From contig NZ_AP014821.1 of the NCBI RefSeq assembly GCF_001548115.1, positions 372,001-436,000 on the forward strand: DNA of 64,000 nt, in the 5' to 3' direction. Below, piece after piece: positions 17,464 to 27,438 of this stretch. Source of the stretch: Geminocystis sp. NIES-3709 (GTDB taxonomy: Bacteria; Cyanobacteriota; Cyanobacteriia; Cyanobacteriales; Cyanobacteriaceae). Below the pieces are notes generated by a model. The model worked only from the letters and a program-made list of their open reading frames with translations, ran no database searches and had not been told where the DNA came from. Every line of letters begins with the position of its first letter. The stretch's first letter is position 1. A program made the position numbers and the translations under genes.

Positions 17464-18798
17464 TTATTCCCCCCAAATAATCTCATCCTGAATACGATTC
17501 ATCGTTTCGATCGTATCATCAAAGCTACTAACTTCAATACCCAAATCAGGAGTTATATCTGCTTCTACTAAAGTCTGACAACGAGTACGACGTTGACGAT
17601 TATCTAAAGAGATTAATTCTTCTTTGGCTATATAAACTTTTAATTGATTTGGAGATAATAATTCTTCTTTTCGATAACCTTCACGCAAAGCAATTTCTTG
17701 TAAATAAGGTTTATCTTGATTTAACATTATTAGAGTATTTAATTCTTTAATAATATAATCACTGTGAGTAGTAATTAATACTTTAATATCTAAATTAATT
17801 AATCTGGCTAAAAGTCTAGCAATTAAACGCTGATTTTCTGGGTGTAAGTTTAATTCAGGTTCATCAATTATTAACAAATCTCCTTTTTTAGCTATATGTT
17901 TAAGATAAAAACCTAAATCTAATAATGATCTGACACCACTAGAACTTTCATCCATTGATAACTTAATTTTTTTTCCGGTTGGGACAAAATAAATTTGATC
18001 ATTTTTATTAATATTATAAATACCCCCAATAATATTAGTAAAATCATTTAATATATCAGGATATTCTTTAATAATAAAACTATCTTGTTTAACAATAATA
18101 TCAAGATCTTTGATAAATTCAATATTTTTTTTAACAGCTAAAGGATATTTAATTGTTTTTGCTTCATGTAATAAAATACGAGGAGTTTCTAACTCTTGTC
18201 GGAAAATTGCAGTACCTGTTCTTTCTGCACTAACAATAAAAGGATTAGGAAAAAATTGAGAAAAAACTATATTTTTAATAATAGATGAAATAATTTTTTT
18301 TATAACATTTTCAGAAATTTCTATTTCCTTATTTTCTGATAATAAAGTAATAACTAATTCTTTTGAATCTTCTTTTTTTTCTAAGGAAAATATTTGCTTG
18401 TTTGTCGAACCAATAAATTCTTCATATTTTTGATTAAGTTGATTTTTTCCCAAATCTATATCAATAGAAAAACTTGTATTTTTAAAGCTATTTTCAGGGG
18501 AGGAAAAAACGAAGGGTAATAAGTCAATATATTTACGGCATCCGTATTCAATAATCTGTTGACTATTATCTAAATATTTTCCTAAATTTATATGAACGAT
18601 TCCTTCCCTTAATAATTTTTCAATATCAGTTTGTTCTATTTCACAACTAATAATATTGTGCCAAAAATTTAAGAATCCAAATAATGAATAAGTTACATAA
18701 GTTTTTCCAGTATTATTCTTGCCACAAATAATTGTTAAATCACCTAAAGTAAATTCTGCTTGTTTAAAAATACCCAGATTTTTTATTTTTATTTTCAT
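17464..18798 (-). CDS. OLD-like AAA/ABC ATPase without TOPRIM domain
   Basis: This 444-residue ATPase is of the RecF/SMC-like OLD group. Walker A is GKNNTGKT at residues 26-33. A signature-like SSSGVRSLLDL precedes Walker B LLIIDEPELNLHPENQ (about 308-323), and a switch His lies in LITTHSDY (about 341-346). The C-terminal ~90 residues lack the TOPRIM motifs of full-length OLD nucleases. Such truncated ATPases usually work with a separate effector gene, and here the next gene encodes a PD-(D/E)XK-type protein. The module lies between a TPR gene and clpB. The ATPase has a single CGATCG in 1.3 kb. Confidence 0.82.
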   Translation of the reverse strand: MKIKIKNLGIFKQAEFTLGDLTIICGKNNTGKTYVTYSLFGFLNFWHNIISCEIEQTDIEKLLREGIVHINLGKYLDNSQQIIEYGCRKYIDLLPFVFSSPENSFKNTSFSIDIDLGKNQLNQKYEEFIGSTNKQIFSLEKKEDSKELVITLLSENKEIEISENVIKKIISSIIKNIVFSQFFPNPFIVSAERTGTAIFRQELETPRILLHEAKTIKYPLAVKKNIEFIKDLDIIVKQDSFIIKEYPDILNDFTNIIGGIYNINKNDQIYFVPTGKKIKLSMDESSSGVRSLLDLGFYLKHIAKKGDLLIIDEPELNLHPENQRLIARLLARLINLDIKVLITTHSDYIIKELNTLIMLNQDKPYLQEIALREGYRKEELLSPNQLKVYIAKEELISLDNRQRRTRCQTLVEADITPDLGIEVSSFDDTIETMNRIQDEIIWGE

Positions 18799-18887
18799 AA
18801 ATTAAATAACTATTTGTGACTGTAGAAATAAAAATTACTTTAGATATTGTCAGTTTTAAAAGTTCCCCAATTTGGGGACTTATATAT

Positions 18888-21518
18888 TTAACTATCCAAA
18901 CTTTTATTAAATACTAATCGATCGTCCTCAAAAGTCACCATCACTTTATCTCCTTCAGTGAAAGTATTTTCAAGAATTTTTGTAGCTAATGGATTTTCTA
19001 ATTCTCTTTGTATTGCCCGTTTTAATGGACGAGCGCCGTAAGTAGGATCATAACCGACATCTACGATATAGTCTTGTGCTTCAGGAGTAAGTTCGATCGA
19101 AATATTTTGTTCTCCTAATAGTTTTTGTAACCTGACAAGCTGTAAACTGACAATTTCCCGTAACTCCTCTTTCTTCAATCCATGAAATATAATTAAGTCA
19201 TCGATACGATTGAGAAATTCAGGACGAAAATGCTTGTTTAAAGCCACTAACACTTTATCTTTCATCGCTTCGTAATTTTTATCATCCCCTGCCAACTTCA
19301 AAATATATTCACTACCGATATTAGAAGTCATGACAATAATAGTATTGCGAAAATCCACCACACGCCCTTGACTATCCGTAATTCTACCATCATCTAAGAC
19401 TTGCAAAAGGATATTGAACACGTCCCGATGGGCTTTTTCTACCTCATCAAGTAAGACAACGGAATAGGGGCGACGGCGTATAGCTTCCGACAATTGCCCC
19501 CCTTCTTCATAACCTACATATCCCGGAGGCGCACCAATTAACCTCGACACTGCGTGTTTTTCCATATACTCAGACATATCAATTCTGATCATAGCGTCTT
19601 CTGAGTCGAACAAAAATGCGGCTAAAGCCCTCGCTAATTCGGTTTTTCCGACACCTGTCGGCCCCATAAACAGGAATGAACCGATCGGACGACTGGGATC
19701 TTTCATTCCAGCTCTAGCCCTGCGTATGGCAGCGGAAACAATGGCTACGGCTTCATTTTGTCCGATAACTCGATCGTGCAAATGAGATTCTAATTCGAGG
19801 AGTTTTTGGCGCTCGGTTTCCAAGAGACGATTAACGGGGATACCAGTCCATCCTGCCACAATTTCAGCAATATCTGACTCCGTGACATCTTCCCTGAGCA
19901 TGGCGTTTTCCTGAGACTGAATTTCGAGTAATTTCACTTCCTTGCTCTCAATATCCTGCTGTAATGTCTCTAATTTGCCATATTTTAACTGGGCGGCGGT
20001 GTTCAAATCATAAGCTCTTTCGGCTTGTTCAACTTGTAATCTTAGCTCTTTTTCTTCTTCTTTTAAGGCATGAATTTCGTCTAATAATTCTTTTTCGATA
20101 AGCCATTGAGAAGACAATTCTCTCTGTTTGATTTGTAAATCATCAATTTCTGCGGTGATGCGCTCTAAATTATCCTGCGCGGATTTATCATTTTTTTCCT
20201 CTCCTTGCAATGATAACTGCTCCATCTGCAACTGCATCAAACGTCGATCGAGTACTTCCAATTCTACAGGCTTTGAGGTGATTTCCATTTTCAATTTAGC
20301 CGCCGCCTCGTCAACTAAATCAATGGCTTTATCAGGTAAAAATCGTCCTGTAATATAACGATGAGAAAGAGTTGCCGCCGCAATCAAGGCAGAATCGGTA
20401 ATTTTCACCCCGTGATGGACTTCATAACGCTCTTTTAAACCCCGTAAAATCGAGATGGTATCTTCAACACTAGGTTGTTTGATATACACTTGTTGAAAAC
20501 GTCTTTCAAGGGCGGGATCTTTTTCAATATGTTTGCGGTATTCATCAAGGGTACTCGCCCCGATACAGCGTAATTCTCCCCTTGCCAATAAGGGTTTAAG
20601 AAGGTTTCCAGCGTCCATTGCTCCGCCTTCCCTTGAACCTGCACCCACTACGGTATGAAGTTCATCGATAAATAAAATTATTTGTCCATCGGAGTTGATA
20701 ACCTCTTTTAATACCGATCGAAGTCTCTCCTCAAATTGTCCTCGATATTTAGCACCAGCGATTAAACTGCCCATATCAAGGGAAATCAATTGACGATTTT
20801 TCAAGGATTCTGGCACATCACCATTAACAATTCTTTGGGCTAAACCTTCTGCGATCGCTGTTTTACCGACTCCCGGCTCACCAATTAACACGGGATTATT
20901 TTTCGATCGTCTTGATAAAACTTGAATAACGCGCCTAACTTCATCATCTCTACCGATAACGGGATCAAGTTTACCAGCTTTCGCTTCTTCTGTCAAATCT
21001 CGTCCAAATTTAGTTAAAGGAGGCTCTTTTTCCGTTGTTTCTTCAGGCTCTGTCGTTTGGGCTTCTTCTTTCTCAATCTTAGTCTTAAAATCTTTGACTT
21101 TGATTTGAAAATCTTGAGGATCGATATTGAAACTTTTAAGAGTTTTTTTCCCAATACGTTGATCTTCGGAAAAAGCAACTAATAAATGAGAAATGCCGAT
21201 AAATTCATCCTGCCAACTTTCTCGACAAATTTCTGCTCTATCCAACATTGAATCTAAACTGCGTCCTAAGTATAACTGATTGACGCTAAACATTCTTGGT
21301 TGACGAGTGGCAAATGTCTGTAATTGCTTATTTAAAAGAGTTGTATCAATATTGGCTTGACTAAAAATTTTTGTGGCGATCGTATTTTCTTCTAATAAAG
21401 CTAGTATTAAGTGTTCTACTTCTAAATTTTGGTTTTTTAACTCTTTACAAATATCTTGCGATCGCACGATGGCATCCCAAGCAATTTCAGTAAACTTATT
21501 CGGATCAGTTGGCTGCAT
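18888..21518 (-). CDS. clpB: ATP-dependent disaggregase ClpB
   Basis: ClpB is a hexameric Hsp100 that threads aggregated proteins through its pore with DnaK. The 876 residues show the full order. The Clp N-domain (1-145, [14 protein letters not shown]) and a short acidic linker come first. AAA-1 has Walker A GEPGVGKT at 213-220 and Walker B ILFIDELH. The long coiled-coil M-domain spans about 410-540. AAA-2 has GPTGVGKT (about 620) and [11 protein letters not shown]. The pore loop [10 protein letters not shown] and the C-terminal [18 protein letters not shown] are present. The M-domain separates it from ClpC/ClpA. The opening [11 protein letters not shown] resembles the heat-inducible ClpB1 paralogue. 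It holds about ten CGATCG sites. Confidence 0.96.
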   Translation of the reverse strand: MQPTDPNKFTEIAWDAIVRSQDICKELKNQNLEVEHLILALLEENTIATKIFSQANIDTTLLNKQLQTFATRQPRMFSVNQLYLGRSLDSMLDRAEICRESWQDEFIGISHLLVAFSEDQRIGKKTLKSFNIDPQDFQIKVKDFKTKIEKEEAQTTEPEETTEKEPPLTKFGRDLTEEAKAGKLDPVIGRDDEVRRVIQVLSRRSKNNPVLIGEPGVGKTAIAEGLAQRIVNGDVPESLKNRQLISLDMGSLIAGAKYRGQFEERLRSVLKEVINSDGQIILFIDELHTVVGAGSREGGAMDAGNLLKPLLARGELRCIGASTLDEYRKHIEKDPALERRFQQVYIKQPSVEDTISILRGLKERYEVHHGVKITDSALIAAATLSHRYITGRFLPDKAIDLVDEAAAKLKMEITSKPVELEVLDRRLMQLQMEQLSLQGEEKNDKSAQDNLERITAEIDDLQIKQRELSSQWLIEKELLDEIHALKEEEKELRLQVEQAERAYDLNTAAQLKYGKLETLQQDIESKEVKLLEIQSQENAMLREDVTESDIAEIVAGWTGIPVNRLLETERQKLLELESHLHDRVIGQNEAVAIVSAAIRRARAGMKDPSRPIGSFLFMGPTGVGKTELARALAAFLFDSEDAMIRIDMSEYMEKHAVSRLIGAPPGYVGYEEGGQLSEAIRRRPYSVVLLDEVEKAHRDVFNILLQVLDDGRITDSQGRVVDFRNTIIVMTSNIGSEYILKLAGDDKNYEAMKDKVLVALNKHFRPEFLNRIDDLIIFHGLKKEELREIVSLQLVRLQKLLGEQNISIELTPEAQDYIVDVGYDPTYGARPLKRAIQRELENPLATKILENTFTEGDKVMVTFEDDRLVFNKSLDS

Positions 21519-21624
21519 CTTATATCATTTATTGATTATCACAGATCAATTATTAATCTTTTTTAACAAAATGTCATCTAGCTTTTAGGTTTTAGCTGTT
21601 AGCTGAGGTTTATCCAAATCGAAA

Positions 21625-21642
21625 TAAGGGCAAAAGCCCTTA
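21625..21642 (-). terminator. Short perfect hairpin downstream of cruF
   Basis: TAAGGGC-AAAA-GCCCTTA is a perfect 7-bp stem with a 4-base loop, 25 bases past the cruF stop. On the minus strand it is followed by TTTCGATTT. Similar GGGC/GCCC hairpins occur at 54122-54135, so this may be either a terminator or a dispersed palindrome. Confidence 0.5.
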
Positions 21643-21666
21643 CTAATAGGTATTGAAAAAAATATT

Positions 21667-22599
21667 TTACTGAGGCACAGAAGCTAAAGTTTCAGCAGAA
21701 GCATTCTTTTCTTGGTTATTATTTTGATTTGCTAACCATAAAAATACGACTAAAGGTAAAATTCCTAATAATATTCCTAAAACAATAGGTAAATAGAATC
21801 CTGCACCCATACTCATCACCATCGCAAAACCAAAGTTTCCGATATATACTCCAGCAGGAATAGTGAGAGAAATGTTGTCAAAATCTAAGGGTTTCAAGTT
21901 CCAAAGATAAGTAGCTACAGTCATAAAAATAAATCCTGTACCAAACCAGCCGATAAAGTTTTGATAAGGCATTCCGAAAAATTCTCCGGGTTGATCCCAT
22001 AACCAGAATGGTACTGTTGTTTGACTCATAGCCGGATCTAAAACAAAATCCCATGACATTAATAGTAATGAACCAAATACGATCGAGCCTAAATCTTTTA
22101 ACCAAGAATGAATTGCTAATTTATTTAAGCCAACTCTAGCAATGAGATAACTGCTAAAACCAAGATAAAACCAAGATAAAGGAATGGTAAAAGGCACTAA
22201 ACCTGATATTTTGTAGCCTAAACCAGAAAGGTAGTGATAAGCACCAAAGGGGAATCCTGTACTTGTACCTAATAATTCGCTAATGAGAGAAATTCCCAAA
22301 GCAGGAATCATAAAAGCTAACCAGTGAAATGTACCTAATTGACGATAAGCATAAATAGCGATCGCAGCCCACCCTAGAATCATATATACAACTCCTCCTC
22401 CAATCATTGACCAGCTAAAAGCCCATTGTCCAATTTCTGGTAAACTGGCGATAAATTCCGGGTGAGGTAAAACCAACAGTAATCCGGCTAAACCAAAGAT
22501 CATTGCCACGACATGGCTGATCAAAAAATAACCTTCTTTTTCTCTAAATATGTCTTTAAACAAGGGTTTTTCTCCTCTCAAGTTGCACTTTTCTATCAT
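21667..22599 (-). CDS. cruF: Carotenoid biosynthesis protein CruF (gamma-carotene 1'-hydroxylase)
   Basis: CruF hydrates the psi end of gamma-carotene derivatives on the way to myxoxanthophyll-type carotenoid glycosides. The 310-residue protein has about eight hydrophobic segments, with the DUF422 signature regions LISELLGTSTGFPFGAYHY and MSWDFVLDPAMSQ plus FWLWDQPGEFFGMPYQNFIG. Length and helix pattern are those of the family. The usual partner glycosyltransferase CruG is not adjacent. Its product class is typical of cyanobacterial cell envelopes. ATG at 22599 gives MIEKCNLRGEKP; a later start is possible. Confidence 0.92.
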   Translation of the reverse strand: MIEKCNLRGEKPLFKDIFREKEGYFLISHVVAMIFGLAGLLLVLPHPEFIASLPEIGQWAFSWSMIGGGVVYMILGWAAIAIYAYRQLGTFHWLAFMIPALGISLISELLGTSTGFPFGAYHYLSGLGYKISGLVPFTIPLSWFYLGFSSYLIARVGLNKLAIHSWLKDLGSIVFGSLLLMSWDFVLDPAMSQTTVPFWLWDQPGEFFGMPYQNFIGWFGTGFIFMTVATYLWNLKPLDFDNISLTIPAGVYIGNFGFAMVMSMGAGFYLPIVLGILLGILPLVVFLWLANQNNNQEKNASAETLASVPQ

Positions 22600-22812
22600 G
22601 AAAATTACCGAAATTGGTAAAATTAAATTTATTCTTCATATTTTACAAATATTTATTAAGTTTTATGTAGAATCTTATCAAAATTTACTCGATCGATGAT
22701 ATTTGGGGTTGATGAAAAAGTCTTTTGATGAAGAGTAGGTGTTAGGTATTAGGTTTAATAATTAAAAATCAACCTATAAAAGCTATCAGGAGTGAAGTAT
22801 AAAAAAATATTT

Positions 22813-24450
22813 TTAGATTCCTTCAAAAAGAGGACAATAACCATCTGCAGGTACTTTTAAAGTATTAAGTGGAGAATCATTATTGCTACAAATTTGCTCT
22901 CGATAATAAATACAATTACCACAGGATTCAGGGTTTAATTGACGACGCAATATACTATTCTGTTGTAATAATTCTCTTTGAGATAATCCTCTTAATACTA
23001 ACTCTTCTCCTTGCCATCGAGCTTCAACTAATCCTGTATCAGCAAAATTTTGCCAACGAGGATCTCTGTTAATTTGTTCAGGCAAAGTTATAGTAATATA
23101 TGCCCCTGTTTCGTTTAATTCCCCTTCATAGTTGGTTTGAGGAGTTACTTTTGGTTGCATAAACTGCGCACCAATGGGCAAATCTACCGTGATACCTACA
23201 GAAGGAGAATGTAATTGATAACGATTTTGTAATTCTTCTAAACTGGTTAAATCGGCTAGATAATTGGGTGATCCATGAATAAATACAATATGTTGTGGAC
23301 GTAAATTATGAACGAGTTGAGTTGTATTTCTTCCGTCACTATGTTCTGCTAGAAGGTAGTTTTCGACGAGGATGTTTTTAGGGTTAATATTCGTAGTAAA
23401 TTCTTGAAATATAGAGCTATGATTGATTTTAGATTGTTCTGGTATCAAAACTAACCATTTTTCCCGACTTTTACCACAATATTCTTGTAAATGGCTTAAT
23501 TTGTCTGTTAAAACAATGCTTGGAGAAATTGTTAAATCATGACGAGAGGAAACCTCTGTAACTCGACGCATTCTTGGTTTGATTTTATCATCCCAAAATA
23601 AAGATTGATGTTTAGCAAAATTCTGCACATTAGCCGGAAAATAGTCCATTAATTCTAAATACAAGTCACAAGCCGTGGGTAAGTCTCCATCCACCCATAT
23701 ATCTAAGTTTGTTCCTGTAAATTGATGATGCGATCGTAACAATTTTAACAATTCTTGTCCTAAACCAAAAGTAGGTACCGGCAAAATAACATTAATATTA
23801 CTATTTAAAGCCGTTTTGATTCTTTCCATTAAATGCTTTTCTTGTTGACGGCGATGAGGATGTCTTGCAGTACCATAGCTACCTTCAACAATTAATACAT
23901 CTGGATTTAATCCTCGCAAACTATCAAGAGATAATCCTTCCACCAATTGTAAATTAGATAAACAAAAATCTCCCGTGTAAAAAATTTTATAAACTCGATT
24001 ATTGTAGCTATATTGAAATAAAAAACAAGCCGCACCGGGTAAATGTCCAGCAGGATATAATTCTACTGTTAAATCTGATTGTAAACTAATTGGCGATCGC
24101 CAAGGCAAAACTTGAGCAAAAGAATTAGTATTATTTTCTTCTAGCCAATTTAGAGGTAATAACTTAGCCGTAACATCACTGGTGTAAATAGGTAATTTAG
24201 GAAATTGTTGATGTAAAGACAATAGACTACGTGCATGATCTTGATGAGCGTGACTACAAAAAACCCAATTCGCTGGGGGTTGATTTGAAGGAGAGAAACA
24301 GTCTATATCGGCGATTCCACAATCAAGTAAAATGCGATAGTTGCCAATTTGAAGTAAAATGGCTACCCCCTCAGTATAGTTACCCACACCGAAGGGATAA
24401 CAGGAAAGAGGTACTTGCGGTATTGAAAGTATTTCTTGCCGCCTGATCAT
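22813..24450 (-). CDS. Beta-CASP metallo-beta-lactamase hydrolase with C-terminal Cys4 motif
   Basis: The 545-residue protein has the MBL zinc motif SHAHQDH (H67, H69, D71, H72), the later metal Asp in YTGDFCLSN, and a beta-CASP insertion containing VEGSYGTARH. A terminal His lies in LLAEHSDGRNT, and IVFIHGSPNYL closes the domain. Members act as RNA exo- or endonucleases (RNase J/YSH1/CPSF-73-like). It lacks the RNase J C-terminal domain, so it is a second paralogue. The final 36 residues add four cysteines (C510, C513, C521, C539; CGNCIYYREQIC and GYCPLF) that could bind zinc or an Fe-S cluster. The small membrane-protein gene at 24463-24585 lies just upstream on the same strand. Confidence 0.82.
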   Translation of the reverse strand: MIRRQEILSIPQVPLSCYPFGVGNYTEGVAILLQIGNYRILLDCGIADIDCFSPSNQPPANWVFCSHAHQDHARSLLSLHQQFPKLPIYTSDVTAKLLPLNWLEENNTNSFAQVLPWRSPISLQSDLTVELYPAGHLPGAACFLFQYSYNNRVYKIFYTGDFCLSNLQLVEGLSLDSLRGLNPDVLIVEGSYGTARHPHRRQQEKHLMERIKTALNSNINVILPVPTFGLGQELLKLLRSHHQFTGTNLDIWVDGDLPTACDLYLELMDYFPANVQNFAKHQSLFWDDKIKPRMRRVTEVSSRHDLTISPSIVLTDKLSHLQEYCGKSREKWLVLIPEQSKINHSSIFQEFTTNINPKNILVENYLLAEHSDGRNTTQLVHNLRPQHIVFIHGSPNYLADLTSLEELQNRYQLHSPSVGITVDLPIGAQFMQPKVTPQTNYEGELNETGAYITITLPEQINRDPRWQNFADTGLVEARWQGEELVLRGLSQRELLQQNSILRRQLNPESCGNCIYYREQICSNNDSPLNTLKVPADGYCPLFEGI

Positions 24451-24462
24451 ATATCCTAATCT

Positions 24463-24585
24463 TTAATGTGCCGAACCGTTACCATCATAGTCATCCGTAT
24501 CATAAAAACCATTCCTAGTACCAAAAAACAACGCTGATACGATAAATAATCCTGTTAAGATTACTATTAATATTTTAACATCCAT
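24463..24585 (-). CDS. Small (40-residue) single-span membrane protein
   Basis: Translation of the minus strand from ATG at 24583-24585 gives a complete 40-residue protein. It has a short N-terminus (MDVK), one transmembrane helix (ILIVILTGLFIVSALFF) and a polar tail (GTRNGFYDTDDYDGNGSAH). GGAG lies about 12 bases upstream of the ATG as a ribosome binding site. The regular helix-plus-tail design and the FYDTDDY.GNGSAH ending look like a conserved cyanobacterial small protein, possibly a thylakoid complex subunit. I cannot name it. It lies 12 bases upstream of the beta-CASP gene on the same strand, so the two may be co-transcribed. Confidence 0.65.
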   Translation of the reverse strand: MDVKILIVILTGLFIVSALFFGTRNGFYDTDDYDGNGSAH

Positions 24586-24663
24586 AAGTCATGATTTCTC
24601 CATATTATTGACCTTTGATCTGTATGATATAACAATTGATAGTGAAAAGATAAATAGAACCTC

Positions 24664-24707
24664 AGTTCGATATAAAACTTTCGATAGTTCGATATAAAAC
24701 TTTCGAT
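24664..24707. repeat. Perfect 22-bp tandem duplication
   Basis: The unit AGTTCGATATAAAACTTTCG(AT) occurs twice head to tail at 24664-24685 and 24686-24707. Related sequence recurs at 41478-41500 and, inverted, at 50412-50435, so it belongs to the dispersed family found at gene ends. The flank reads GATGAAGATAGGAGATAGGA, like the other copies. The rest of 24586-24963 is AT-rich without an ORF that I can support. Confidence 0.8.
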
Positions 24708-24963
24708 GAAGATAGGAGATAGGAGACAAGAGATAGCAATAATAATTGGTTTAAATATTAGTCTATTAGTCAAATTGATTTTAGATAATTATTTACGCTT
24801 ATTTAATTTTTTTGTTAAGGTAAAATGTGCTTACCTAACATTCTTAAACTCTTATTAATAAAAAGGTTTCTAACATCGAACTCACGTAAATAGAAGGTTA
24901 AAAAAATAGTTTTAGCAGTTGACTTTTCTAATAGTCAATTATACGACTATGTCTAAGAAATTT

Positions 24964-27438
24964 TTATTTACTTTGATTAAGACAATAATTAAGGGTTTTT
25001 ACTAAATTAGTTTCTACTTCTGGTAAAAAGTATTTTTCCCTCAGAGGGGTTTTTGTTAAAAAACTATTCACTATTTCTATCCATTCTTTATCTTGTTTTG
25101 GCAACAATAGACCATAATAATCACAGTTTAATGGTAATGAAGGTACTATCTGATATTCTTTCGGATTTTTGAGAGATGATAATTGATTTTCTAATAGAAT
25201 TCTACTGTCTATAATTGCATCGATCGAGTTATTTTCGAGAGCTTTTATTTCTTCTTTGAATCCTTCTAATTCATTAAAGTATATTGGCTTAACTTGGGGA
25301 TATTTTTCTGCTAAAAAAGTTGCAGTAGAAGTATTTTTTATAACCCCTATTCTAAAATTTTGTAGAGATTGATTTGTATTAAATTTATTATCTAAAGCTT
25401 TCGGAATTAGAAAGTAATTACCCGTGACGAAAAAAGGAATAGAGAAACTAGCATCTTCAAAAGTTTTAATCATGCTATTTGCACCACATTCTAAATGAAC
25501 TTGATTGGTTTTAACTAAATCAAAACGATTGTTTAAATTAGAAGGTAAAAAAACTATATCAGGCTTTAAAGATAAATCTAGTTGAGTTTGTAAGTAAGTG
25601 GCTAATTCATCACCTAAAAATCCACAATAACCTTCCCAATATCCTTCATTATTGATATAGCCAAAAGGAGGACTATTTTGGGGATAAGCAACTTTTAAGA
25701 TCCCATTACTTTTTATATCTTCTATTATGGAACGATCGTCATTTTCTAAAGGAAAAGAAACGACTAAAGGAGGGATAATTTGTAGAGGTAAATTATTACC
25801 ATAAACTTGAATAATATTGTCTGGTGTTAAATTACTAATTTGAGAGACTTTAAAATTCTCTGAGCCAGAAAAATCTCCATAATTAGCAGTTAAATAAGCT
25901 AAATATTTTTGATTATTATTTAAGTAGGCTTCCATAAAAGCCACGGCTATTCCATAAAAGTATTGACTTGTTATCGCTCTATTTTTTCCAATTAACACTT
26001 CTGGCATATTATTCAAAGTGTACTCTGGAATTGGCTGAGTCGAACTAAAATGAGTACCCGGTTGGAAAAATAATAAATATTTAAAAGGACTTTTTAACCA
26101 CAGAAAAGGATGTATTTGTTCGATGACAACAGGAGTAATAACGTCATTACTTCCTGCAGTGATCATAATTGGTATTTTTATCTTACTCAAACTTTCAGGC
26201 CCAAAAATAGCACTTGTGAGAGGATGAGTCGATATTATGGCTTTTATTCTCGAATCTTGAAGATTGTATTCTACGGGGGGAAGATGACTTGCTTGGCATT
26301 GTAAAATCAAAGCCGTGTTAACAATCACTTGATTTTGCTGACATTCTGTCTTTAGTCGTGCTATGTTTAAGGGAGCACCGGCTAGAGACAAAACTGTAGT
26401 ACCACCTAATGAATCCCCGATCGCACCAATTTTACTAAAATCGACTCTTTTTTGCCAAATTTCTTGTTTAGAGGCTAATTCTTTGATTTTATCTATCACT
26501 GAGGATATATCTTGAGGCCTAGCTATATATTCTACTGGACTTAATGCACTGCTTAATGTACCTTTTAATAATTCTTCTCTATATTGTAAATTACTCCCAA
26601 TATGCTCAGGCACTGCTACTATAAAACCATAACTAGCTAAATGTTGAGCTAAATTGACGAAATTTTCTTTTAATGAGCCAAATCCGTGAGATATTAGTAT
26701 TAATGGTTTTTTTTCTTCTTGATTTTGAGGAAAATAGACATCTACCTCGAAACTATATTCTCTGACAAATCCTTGAGTTGTTTGTCTTAAGTCTTGTCTT
26801 TCCACCATGATAGTTTCTTGACTGACTTGATACTTTCCTTTCTGACTCAAGTTTTCTAGGGTATTTAAGTTGGTATTTGCAAATTGTGCTTTTTCTGTGT
26901 TAGCTTGAAGCTCGATCGATTTTGCAATAGCATCTCTATAACTTTGATATGAAAACATATCATCTTTTAACTGTGCTAACAATTCTAAATTAACAAAAAC
27001 ACCAGAGGCAGGAAAATTACGTAAAACGTCAAGAATTGTCCATGAGGATTGTTGATTAGCGGTGGTTAAAATAGCACCACGAATAGCATAAAAACCATTT
27101 TTATCTCTATGAGTTGAAATTACTTTTCCTAATTCTGTCAATAAATCTTCTCCTAAAGAAGTATGACTTAATTTAGAAACAATTATCTTGTCAAAATTAT
27201 AATTTTTATTAAGAAAAAAACGAATTTCTGCTAAGGTTTTTTCATCTAAAGATGATGTATATTGCTTTAGATCACTTTTTAATTCACCGGTTTTAGCAAA
27301 ATGTTCTAAAGAATCGATCGAAATAGAAAAAACAAGAGAATTATAAACTAAATTAATTTTTTCAGCCGCTTCAATTGATTTAGGAAAAAATATTGTTATT
27401 ATAAGACTAATACTAATCCATATAATTTGTTTTTTCAT
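24964..27438 (-). CDS. Secreted alpha/beta-hydrolase (DUF1400) fused to a solute-binding domain
   Basis: The 824-residue protein starts with a signal peptide (MKKQIIWISISLIITIFFPKSIEAAEK). Residues ~25-200 match DUF1400-type helical sequence (LVYNSLVFSISIDSLEHFAK). An alpha/beta-hydrolase follows with LILISHGFGS (oxyanion region), the nucleophile elbow IGDSLGG (about 341) and a candidate acid in TAGSNDVITP. A late His lies in PGTHFSS. From about 575 to the end is a second domain, GILKVAYPQNSPPFGYINNE through to the tail, of the bacterial solute-binding family 3 type (amino-acid receptor). I do not know this fusion as a standard architecture. A periplasmic esterase that senses a small ligand is one guess; there are no operon partners. 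Confidence 0.75.
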   Translation of the reverse strand: MKKQIIWISISLIITIFFPKSIEAAEKINLVYNSLVFSISIDSLEHFAKTGELKSDLKQYTSSLDEKTLAEIRFFLNKNYNFDKIIVSKLSHTSLGEDLLTELGKVISTHRDKNGFYAIRGAILTTANQQSSWTILDVLRNFPASGVFVNLELLAQLKDDMFSYQSYRDAIAKSIELQANTEKAQFANTNLNTLENLSQKGKYQVSQETIMVERQDLRQTTQGFVREYSFEVDVYFPQNQEEKKPLILISHGFGSLKENFVNLAQHLASYGFIVAVPEHIGSNLQYREELLKGTLSSALSPVEYIARPQDISSVIDKIKELASKQEIWQKRVDFSKIGAIGDSLGGTTVLSLAGAPLNIARLKTECQQNQVIVNTALILQCQASHLPPVEYNLQDSRIKAIISTHPLTSAIFGPESLSKIKIPIMITAGSNDVITPVVIEQIHPFLWLKSPFKYLLFFQPGTHFSSTQPIPEYTLNNMPEVLIGKNRAITSQYFYGIAVAFMEAYLNNNQKYLAYLTANYGDFSGSENFKVSQISNLTPDNIIQVYGNNLPLQIIPPLVVSFPLENDDRSIIEDIKSNGILKVAYPQNSPPFGYINNEGYWEGYCGFLGDELATYLQTQLDLSLKPDIVFLPSNLNNRFDLVKTNQVHLECGANSMIKTFEDASFSIPFFVTGNYFLIPKALDNKFNTNQSLQNFRIGVIKNTSTATFLAEKYPQVKPIYFNELEGFKEEIKALENNSIDAIIDSRILLENQLSSLKNPKEYQIVPSLPLNCDYYGLLLPKQDKEWIEIVNSFLTKTPLREKYFLPEVETNLVKTLNYCLNQSK

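Noticed and set aside
20435-20644. 69-codon ORF inside clpB on the same strand, and other frames inside clpB
   Set aside because: They overlap conserved AAA+ coding sequence in a different frame and show no own domain or start signal.
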